From NCBI GenBank assembly GCA_900618795.1, contig UYJD01000009.1:751823-815822 (forward strand): a stretch of DNA of 64,000 nucleotides, given 5' to 3'. Both the position numbers and the translations under genes were made by a program. The stretch's first letter is position 1. Every line of letters starts with the position of its first letter. This DNA is from Cyanodermella asteris (lineage: Eukaryota > Ascomycota > Lecanoromycetes > Ostropales > Stictidaceae). Positions 43,236 through 51,400 of this stretch are shown piece after piece. A model generated the notes under the pieces. The model had not been told where the DNA came from, ran no database searches, and saw nothing but the letters and a program-made list of their open reading frames with translations.

Positions 43236-44608
43236 ATGGCTGAGACCGCCGTCGGCCCGAAGCGTAAGATTCAAGGTAGAACGAAGGTCAAGACTGGGTG
43301 TGCAACGTGCAGGTCAGTCATGGTCTTTGGCCTTACATGGCCCTATGATCTTGGGCTTCAAATTGAGGGGGAAGCCCCTATTTGATGCACCCATGCTTAC
43401 GCGTCTATAGAATTAGAAAGGTCAAATGCGACGAAGGCAAGCCACATTGTCAAAGATGTGTCAAGACCGGGCGTACCTGCGATGGCTGTGATTCTCCGTT
43501 CAGGAATACCATGAGCCATGGCATCGACCAGCTCCGGGCTGCCGCCTTCGAGAATATAGGCCAAAGCTCCAATAAGCCAATGCCGGCTGCACCGGCTTTC
43601 CCGGACACCGAGCTTCTCAATCAATATTTTTCCGTCAAGACCATGTTCGACGTGAAGATGGATTGTGGCGAAGAGGCGACAGAGATTCTCCAGGCCAGCT
43701 TGACTAATCCGCCGATGAGACATGCTATCACAGCTCTCACAGCGCTCCGACAGGACCTTCGAATGTCTGGAAATAGCACAGAACTGGTCTCCAAGCAGAG
43801 CTCGAGCTACGACTACGGTCTCGAGCAGTATGGTCTGGCTTTGAAGGGACTTGCGTCTAATCTGTCTTCTCCAGAATGCGTAGGACCAAAGTCGGCGCTG
43901 CTCTGCTGTCAGGTTTTCATCAGCATCGAGCAGGTGAGAGGTGACTACGCTGCCATGGGCCAGCATATCATTCGTGGACTGAGGATTATGCGCGAATATC
44001 AGGCAAGGCCATTTCTCGATGCAGAGAGTGGCCTCGTCTCGACAAATCATGGTCAAGTTCCGTTCTTGGACGTCTTTCTCATCAAGCTGTTTTCAGCGCC
44101 ATGCAAGTTTGCAGAACCATCAGCGTCTGTCGACACGTGCAACGCGGCCGGATCCGCATGTCCTAAGTCGCCTCCTGAGACGCCTGAAGATTCTCCAAAA
44201 TGTCGCACGCTTGCGCCTGACAAGCGGACAGAGCTTACGAGGATCGCATTGTCGGTGCTTGTACTTCTCGGCAGGGTCTCGCAAGTCGACAACGTGGAGA
44301 GCGCACGTCGACTTCTATCGGAAAGAGCACACCTACTGAGCTCCTTGGAGTCGTGGTTGGTCGGTCTTGAAGCCATTCACAATGGCTTTGAGCCCATAGC
44401 AGTGTCCTTTCAGCGCCTATTTCATCAAATTCTGAAGTTGTCGTTGTTCTCTTTGCTGCAACCCCCATCGGGCTTCCGTGAAGGGTTGTACGTGGAGGAA
44501 GACCGACTAAAGGATGTTGCGGATACTGTGGGTGCAAGGGTGAAACCGTACTATACAACCCGCACTTTATCTGACAGTAATCGCGAATCGCGATGCGAAT
44601 CGACCTGA
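43236..44608 (+). CDS. Zn2Cys6 fungal transcription factor
   Basis: Binuclear-cluster regulator. Two exons, 43236-43312 and 43411-44608, with a 98-nt intron (GTCAGT...CTATAG) that falls inside the zinc cluster, a common position. The cluster is C22-x2-C25-x6-C32-x6-C39-x2-C42-x6-C49, preceded by basic residues. The rest (TMFDVKMDCGEEATEILQASL, LLCCQVFISIEQVRGDYAAMGQHIIRGLRIM) is the helical middle-homology type found in regulators with a fungal-specific TF domain. The frame gives 424 residues. Many relatives are 500-650, and a coding-like stretch follows at 44700-44790 in another frame, so a last intron and exon may be missing from this model. Confidence 0.85.
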
Positions 44609-45065
44609 TTTGCACGGGCGAATGGCGATACCCAAGGTGGGCAAGCAGAAGTCGCTGGCAAGGCGATCTCCGCTAAACGTACTCGGGAAGCCAGTTGCGG
44701 AGGTCGACGACCGGGTGTCTACGCCAGAGCTGCTGAACATCCGCCTTGTGCTCAGAGCCTCGTACTTGATCTTCAAGGCCGCCCAGACAATCAGTTGCTC
44801 AGTCTATCAATTCGAAGATGACACTAATAAGCACGCTGGAGGATTTGTAATAAATCGTGGCGCAATCTTGGACTTTTCCACTTCCGGTCTACAGAGCGAT
44901 CGACCAATCAGCGGCCTTGTTTCTTCCCATACCGATACATCAATGGTACTCAGCTATAAGGCCGAGAGTGCGACTGCTGTAACTATATAGCAAGCCTCTT
45001 TGCAGCATCCAGAATCATGATCAGACCCGACCTCACCTCCAACATCCATCTCGACACACAAAGCC

Positions 45066-45752
45066 ATGCATTTCCTCCTCGGCGCCACCGGGCGAACCGG
45101 ACAACACGTCCTGTCTGAACTCCTCTCACAAGGCCATACAGCAGTCGCCCTCGTACGAAAGACCAGCAATCTTGCTCCTCGAGCTGGCCTTACGGTCGTC
45201 ACCGGCTCACCGCTATCCAAGATCGACATACAGAAAGCCCTTTTCGCCACTACATCCGCTCCCGTCGGCGCGATCTTCACATTGAACACGGTTCGCAAAT
45301 CCGACAGTCCGTTTGCAGCTCAAGTATCGCCTCCTCGATTTCTAGCCGACTCATGCGCCAATGCCTGTGAGGTTTTGGAGCAAGCCGGCATTCGTCGCAT
45401 CGTGATTATGTCAACGGCAGGGGTCGGGGATTCTTGGGACAATCTACCACTGTTGAGCAAGGCTTTCTTGGGGCTAACGAACGTCAAGTATGCACTCGAG
45501 GATCATGACATCTTGGACAGAGAAATCAGGACCACGATGATGGATTGGACTCTTGTCAGGGCTGTGAGGCTAGAGTTCGACGATGGGAAGCGGCATCCGA
45601 ACGAGAGCAAAGCAGACGTGAAGGTACTGGGGAGCGATGGGAAGGGAATGCGGATGACTGACAGCGTTGATGTTGCTAGGGTGGCGAGATTCCTGGTTCA
45701 GGTTGCAATTGAAGGAAGTCACATCAGAGAAGCAATTGTGGTAACCAATTGA
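45066..45752 (+). CDS. NmrA-like / atypical SDR NAD(P)-binding protein
   Basis: Single-exon protein of 228 residues with an N-terminal Rossmann motif, LLGATGRTGQHVL (GxxGxxG at residues 6-12). An NADP-style basic residue follows beta-2 (ALVRKT), then the RRIVIMSTAGVGDSW active-region strand. The layout matches NAD(P)-binding proteins of the NmrA/biliverdin-reductase-B type, which act as small reductases or redox sensors. No YxxxK catalytic pair is obvious. It lies 457 bases behind the Zn2Cys6 gene on the same strand, so co-control with the GST is possible but unproven. Confidence 0.82.
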   Translation: MHFLLGATGRTGQHVLSELLSQGHTAVALVRKTSNLAPRAGLTVVTGSPLSKIDIQKALFATTSAPVGAIFTLNTVRKSDSPFAAQVSPPRFLADSCANACEVLEQAGIRRIVIMSTAGVGDSWDNLPLLSKAFLGLTNVKYALEDHDILDREIRTTMMDWTLVRAVRLEFDDGKRHPNESKADVKVLGSDGKGMRMTDSVDVARVARFLVQVAIEGSHIREAIVVTN

Positions 45753-45916
45753 AGAATGCGAAAGTCACAATACCTGAAAGACAAAGATATGTGCTTTTGG
45801 TCAATACGTTTCATGCTAGGTAATACCCTAGATCCCAAATTCTGGGCATTGACGTTCGGCCGCGATTGGGTGGTTTAAGCTCCGACGCAGGCCATGCAAT
45901 CAAGAGTTATTCAGCA

Positions 45917-46498
45917 TCAAGGTCCTCCTGAAGGCCCTGACCCGCCACCGCGTGCCGAGATGGCACCACGACGAGTCCGGTGGAAAACCTGTCTCTCCCT
46001 GTCATTCTGCTCGCGTTGCTTCTTCTCCTCCCGGCAGGAATAAACCAGATAGTTCAACTCCTCCATAACCTCAACCTCCAACGGGCACTTGACCACCAGA
46101 AAGTCTTTGTTCTCACCGCGCTCCGCCGAAACCTTCTCGTTTCCCGAAATCATCAACAATTCGGGACGATCTGGCCCGGTGCCGACGGTGCTGCGCAGCC
46201 AACGAACGAGATCGGTGTCGAGGCTCAGCCGACCGAGGCTGCAGCCGGAGAGCTCGAACAATGCGTATGGACCGTCGTATTCGTACCCGGCGGCTTGGAC
46301 GCGGGCGATCTCGGTCATGATGCGGACGCTGGTTCCGTCGCGGTGGCGGAAGACGTGGCCGAGAGTTTGGTCTTCGTGTGGTCCATCGAAGGAAACCCAG
46401 ACGAAGGCGCCTCGACCGAGGGTTGGGGTCAGGTCGGAGAGGGCTTCGCGTTGGGCTTTGGAGAAGACTTGGTAGATTGGTTCGTCCGGGTTAGGCAT
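45917..46498 (-). CDS. hypothetical protein, 193 residues
   Basis: Single-exon frame from MPNPDEPIYQVF. It looks folded for about 150 residues (GRGAFVWVSFDGPHEDQ, FRHRDGTSVRIMTEIARV, DTDLVRWLRSTVG), then has a charged helix (EEKKQREQNDRERQ) and a Gly/Ser-rich end. I do not recognise the family. It converges with the SDR gene 164 bases away. The antisense frame over it is also open and longer, but has less protein-like composition. Confidence 0.6.
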   Translation of the reverse strand: MPNPDEPIYQVFSKAQREALSDLTPTLGRGAFVWVSFDGPHEDQTLGHVFRHRDGTSVRIMTEIARVQAAGYEYDGPYALFELSGCSLGRLSLDTDLVRWLRSTVGTGPDRPELLMISGNEKVSAERGENKDFLVVKCPLEVEVMEELNYLVYSCREEKKQREQNDRERQVFHRTRRGAISARGGGSGPSGGP

Positions 46499-46882
46499 CT
46501 TGAGAGGTTGGAGTCGAGAGTGGCCTTGATTTGGTTGTATTTATGGAGTTTCGTGTATGCTGGTGCAACGCGATCAGTTCCAAAAAATTGGGGATCGAGA
46601 GGGAAGTGGAAGAGGTGTGGGTTGGAGAGAATTCTATCTGTTCGAAGGCCGGGGCTATAAGTAGATCTGAGACTGTGAGTCGTAGCTGTTGTGATGTTGT
46701 TCATTGTTGCGGTGAATATTCAACCACAGGAATTCGACAATGTCGGAGTCAAGCTCATCAGTAGCATAAAATCTCGATTAGGCGCGAGTCGGAATCTTTG
46801 TGCAGGGGTAGCCAGGCGCGCATGCAGGCAAACGAACCCACGGCCGTGTCTGAACAAAGAAAGACGTGGTCTTCACGACGAC

Positions 46883-47430
46883 TCATGCTCGTAAGCTCAG
46901 GGTGACCTGGCAGATATCGTTGCCCGCGTAGATCTCCGCTTCGTGTACCTCGGATGCTGCTCTGGTGAATACGCAAGTAGGTGAAAGTAAAGCTATACGT
47001 GGAGCTCCTCACATGAAGATATTTCAAGCATGCTGGACAGTCACAAAGCAGGTACACAGGTAAAAAGGTCGTCTCCCGGCTCACATATGGTGCACAATAG
47101 GGCGACAAGACAAGCTCCTGCTCCAGGTCCAGTTACAATGTCACTTTCCCGGGCGTTGACTGCCGGAACAAAATGTCGGTTGAGAAAATCTGTCAGGCTA
47201 TCTAGGGCGTCTGGGAAGCCTCAAGAATTATAGGGAATGAGATGTCCTCAGCTTCATATCGCATATTGACAATGAAATGAGTTCGGGCCTCAACAGCCGA
47301 TTTTCTGCCGGTCTCATGTCGATAGCGCCAGATCGAGGCGTCGAGTTGTCGGCATGAGAAGAGCTCGGTTGATACTCCATGGCCATTTTCAAGTAGATCT
47401 TTCAATGAACCAAGAACATGGCGCAAGGTT
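46883..47430 (-). pseudogene. remnant of a class I/II (ACC synthase-like) aminotransferase
   Basis: At 47220-47041 the minus strand encodes 59 residues with a clear PLP-dependent fold-type I signature: SLTDFLNRHFVPAV, then ESDIVTGPGAGAC, then CEPGDDLFTCVP. These match, in order and spacing, the helix before the cofactor loop, the loop itself and the PGD turn of fungal ACC synthase-like aminotransferases. Neighbouring pieces in other frames (47430-47226, ending YEAEDISFPIILEA; and about 46973-46883, ending GNDICQVTLSL) look coding but are not identified. A 51-nt GT-AG interval could link the first two. The lysine region and most of the enzyme are absent from the window, so this is a fragment, not a working gene. 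Confidence 0.5.
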
Positions 47431-47834
47431 TGATGAGGTCAAGCGAGGGAGGGAAACACGGCGTGTTCACGTGAGAGGGTCCTGTTTTCGCGTCCGCAGC
47501 CAGCCTCTGTACGAGCCAGTCTGATCCATACAGTAGTAGCTTGCTGCGTCTCTTTCTAGACGGTGTTTCATGTCTCTTTGAGCTGTCCCGAAGGGATTCT
47601 AGCTGTCGGTCTGAGCTGAAGTTGAAGTCAGATAGGCCGCACTGATCATGATCCGCTCCGTGAACTTGACCCACTTGCTTTGGTAAGGCATGCCACTTCG
47701 ACCACAAATCAGGAGACTTTTCGACCTGTTGCTTCAAATGTGTAATTGATCACCCTCTCCCAAGCCATCACAAAAGTGTCGTCAGTGACAGAAGCCAGAC
47801 AGCTGTCTTTACAGTCTACCGCCCAGCCAACGGA
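47431..47834. other. intergenic ahead of the UPF0303 gene
   Basis: 404 bases, probably holding the promoter of the 47835 gene. A minus-strand open frame covers part of it but lacks an ATG and any recognisable motif. Confidence 0.35.
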
Positions 47835-48389
47835 ATGGCTCTCAGCCTCCCAGAAGTTCTCCCAGAAGTTCTCCGCGATCTCGATGCCATCGCTAAGCAG
47901 GAGGACGGAGTCCGCTTGCCCAGCTTCACCTCAAACGACGCTTATGAAATCGGCACTGCCTTGCGCAATGATCTGATGCGTTTGTCGTCAAATCCGGCCG
48001 TCGTCAACATCGCTCTCGCGAATTCCAACCAGCTCCTGTTCCATGCGACAACGCATTCCGGTACGGCCCCGGACAACGATATATGGGTTGCCCGCAAGCG
48101 CAAAACCGTCCTTTGGTGGGGCCATAGCTCATGGTACATGCATGTCAAGATGAAAGGTGACGAGGCTGCTTTCCGGGAAAAGTATGCACTAGGTAATGAC
48201 GCGGGGACGTACGCAATTCACGGAGGGGGCTTTCCTGTCAGGGTTTCAGAGGTAGAAGGTGTTGTTGCAGTTATTGTCGTTAGTGGACTGAAACAAGAAG
48301 AAGACCATGGCATTATTGTGGCCGTTCTGAAGAAACATATCGAAGAATCGAGGGCTACAGCCTCACAAGCTGCGTACGTAATAGGATAA
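47835..48389 (+). CDS. UPF0303 / HbpS-like (GlcG fold) protein
   Basis: Single exon, 184 residues. It has the family layout of yeast YBR137W-like proteins: an N-terminal helix with DAYEIGTALRNDLM, the strand VVNIALANSNQLLFHATTHSGTAPDN, then WVARKRKTVLWWGHSSWYMHVKMKG and the C-terminal GVVAVIVVSGLKQEEDHGIIVAVLKKHI. Relatives bind heme or act as small decameric scaffolds; a yeast member is tied to tail-anchored protein handling. A tandem 12-bp duplication at 47847-47870 gives LPEVLPEV near the start. It converges with the NLR gene, with 93 bases between stops. Confidence 0.85.
   Translation: MALSLPEVLPEVLRDLDAIAKQEDGVRLPSFTSNDAYEIGTALRNDLMRLSSNPAVVNIALANSNQLLFHATTHSGTAPDNDIWVARKRKTVLWWGHSSWYMHVKMKGDEAAFREKYALGNDAGTYAIHGGGFPVRVSEVEGVVAVIVVSGLKQEEDHGIIVAVLKKHIEESRATASQAAYVIG
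47847..47870. repeat. tandem 12-bp duplication in a coding region
   Basis: The unit CTCCCAGAAGTT occurs twice in direct tandem and in frame. It repeats four residues (LPEV) at the start of the UPF0303 protein. Confidence 0.9.
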
Positions 48390-48482
48390 GGATGGATGGC
48401 GATCGCTATTCTAGCGTACGAGTATTCAGCAGAACACTATCTCAGCTATTGTATGAATTGATATCAGACTCCCGGAACATTG

Positions 48483-51400
48483 CTACCCATACCGATCCTG
48501 TGACCACTTTTGATTCCACTGAGTCTGACCCGCCTGTCCACCCTGGCCCGGCCGCGCCTCCCACTGCTGGCCATTCGTAGGTCCTTGAGCATATTGTCCA
48601 TTGGAAGGTCCCTGAGCATATCGCCTTGCTCTGCCCCCGCCATACTCCTGATCCTGATACCAACTCGTCTGCTGCTGCACCGGATAGCCTTGATTCGGCT
48701 GAGACGCCTGATTCAGCTGGGGTGCTTGATTTGCCTGGTACGCTCGGACTGGTGGCATCTGACTCGAAGGTCTCCGCTCATATTGTGGCGCCCCATAACC
48801 CTGGTCTAACGACTGCCTGACCGGACCTTGACTTGAAGGCACCGGCGCAGGCGGCGACTGGTATCCCGAGCCGCGCAAGGGAGGTGTCTGAAGTGCTGGT
48901 GGTGTGTGAGCCGGAGAGTCGCTTTGGCCGGATGGGGCTCGAACTAGGGGTTTGCGAGCGATCGGACTTGGTTTGCGTTGCTCTGGTAGAAGGGGCGATT
49001 GTGCTGGTGGTTGGGTTCGAGGATAGGCGTTAGGAGGTGACGGGATTCGTTCTTGCAAGGCAGAGCCTTGGGTAGCTGATGGGTTTCGAGGGTAGCTGTT
49101 CGAAGGTGGTTCGGCTTGTCGAGGTTGGTCTAGCCACGGGGCATCGCCGTAGCCTTGACCGTCGTAGGAGCTATAGCTTGGGATGGACCTCGCGGTTGAT
49201 GCTTGATTGATCATGCTGTACCTCAGCCCTTCAGGTATCGTAGGTGGAGGCGGTGCTCGAGCTGTGGTTGGAACTGCTTCGGGAAACTCAGACTGCACCG
49301 GTAGCTGTCTTGAGTTCTCGATGGGTTGAGTGGGTGGCTGATCTGTACTTTTGGGAGGCGATGGTAGGTCTGTAGTTGTGACGACTGGTTCATTCCCCGG
49401 GATGTCCTCAGCTGGTGGTGTTGGGTAGCCCTGAGCCGGCTCCTGCTCTCCATCGTTGCTGACTGACTTCTCGTAGTCGTTGTTGTCCATCGCACTTTGG
49501 TCATCTTCGTAGCTGAGATCGACACTGCCGGCTTCGATGCCCCACTCCTCCTGCACCTTGTGTAACCATGCAGTCAGAGTGAGACTCTCTGCGCCCTCGC
49601 GCTCCCAAGTCCCTTCGATGATCTTGCCACCATGTAGCACAACACCCCCGGTAGCGGTGTCTCCAGGAGAGTCCTCCGCAAGCTCTGGCCATTCTGGGAC
49701 GTACAGCCAGCTATGATCCTTGTCGCAGATATGGCGTTCTATAGTCCCAGCTTTCAACTTTTCCAAACAAGACTCACAGAATATTGTCCGGGGACAGCTC
49801 CGACAGTGCCAGAAGCTGTCTGCATGATCCCAGTCGGTATTGCATCTTCCGTTACAAGCCCACTCAAAGACCGACTCATAAGGCGCGCATTGGGACCAGG
49901 CACTCAAAGCCATGGCATCATTACCCAGCTTCAGATATATCTCGGCAAGATCCGCGCACTCGGCGCCGTCTAGCTCTGTCGTGTATTGAAGAATTTCTGT
50001 CATCATCGGCTCGAAGATTTCAATCGCTTTCGGTCCTTGTTGCGTTTTCGTGTAGTAGCTGACCAAGTACGTATGTAGATTGAGGTTATCGATGTCTCGT
50101 TGTTGCTTGCGCGTCAAGTTCTCGAGTTCAGCGACGTGCCAATCGGAGTTTTGCTGTCCCGGCGTAAGCGCTTTCTTGAAGTGATATCGTTGCACTACTT
50201 CAACGGCCCAGTCAGTGGCCCCGAAGCCACGGAAATCTTGATGGCCCAAGATTTCCAGACTCTCACGCCAATAGTCGTAGGCTCTGTTCAGTCCCTGTGG
50301 TGTTGGATCTTGGAGAGCTGTCAGGATTCCCTTGTGCAGGCGGAACGAGGCGATTTCGTATCTCCTCAGATTTTGCAAGTCCTCGGGATATTGAATTGCT
50401 TGGTCGAAGGCTTCGAAGGCCAAATCATATAAATATGTGCGCTGGATCAATGGAAAGATCGTCTCAAACAACGTCACGGCATCCGGGCCAACAAGCGTCC
50501 GGAAAAGTGACACTAGTCGGGAGATGGACGAGTCTCCATCTTTCTCCGTATGCATGCTTCTGATAAGCTCTGTGACGTGCTCTGTGTCGGCAATATCGTC
50601 GTGGAGGCGCCAGAGCTCGAAGAGGTCTTTATAGGTATCATCGTGCGAAGGGTCCAGGCCCAGAACCTCTTCATACAAATCTGCCGCCATGCCAGGGTCA
50701 TCCAAGTTCTCGCTGTACCAGCATGCCAATGTTCGGCAGCTATCTATGAGGCCTGTTTGTTGCCCGTCCGTCCGATCTGGTATCTGACGCATCAAAATCA
50801 AAGCCTCGTTCATTTCGCTGACCGCCGCAGAATAATCCCCTTTACCTGCAAGAGCCCGGGCCATACTCTCTTTGATCGTGTAATTGAGATTGCGCTCGTC
50901 TTCCGGAACTTCGTTGAAAGTATCGATAGCCTCGTCATACAAGCTCTTGAGCATATAGGTCTTCCCGAGGCGAGCATGCCACACGGCATCTTTGTTGGTA
51001 GGGTTCAGGCCATTCTCCACCCACTCTGCAGCACGAGCAATGCGCTTCTTCATTGAAAGAGTATTAGCTTTGGTTCCGTCTTCATCCTCACCGTCAGCTT
51101 CATCGCCCTCTTTTCCATCGTCATCAGTCGTTTCGTCAGCTACGCTCTTATTTCCATCTTCATCTTCGCCGCCGTCGCTGCTGCTTCCGTCATCTGTGTC
51201 TGCCTCTTCTGCTTCACTATCAGAGCCGTTGTCATACTCCCAATCTTCATCCTGCTCATCTGCATCCTGCTGACCTGAGGTGTCTCCAAATGAGTTCTCT
51301 TCGTCAAGCCAAGAGTCCAGCCAGTTGAACAGAGGCAGCACGTCCCAGCTATCACCTTGTAGCCACTGGCGTCCTATCTGTAAAGTCAAATCATAATAGC

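Noticed and set aside
45980-46660. 226-codon plus-strand frame
   Set aside because: Antisense to the 193-residue hypothetical gene. It is longer but begins without a good context and has a shadow-like Leu/Gly/Asp-rich composition.
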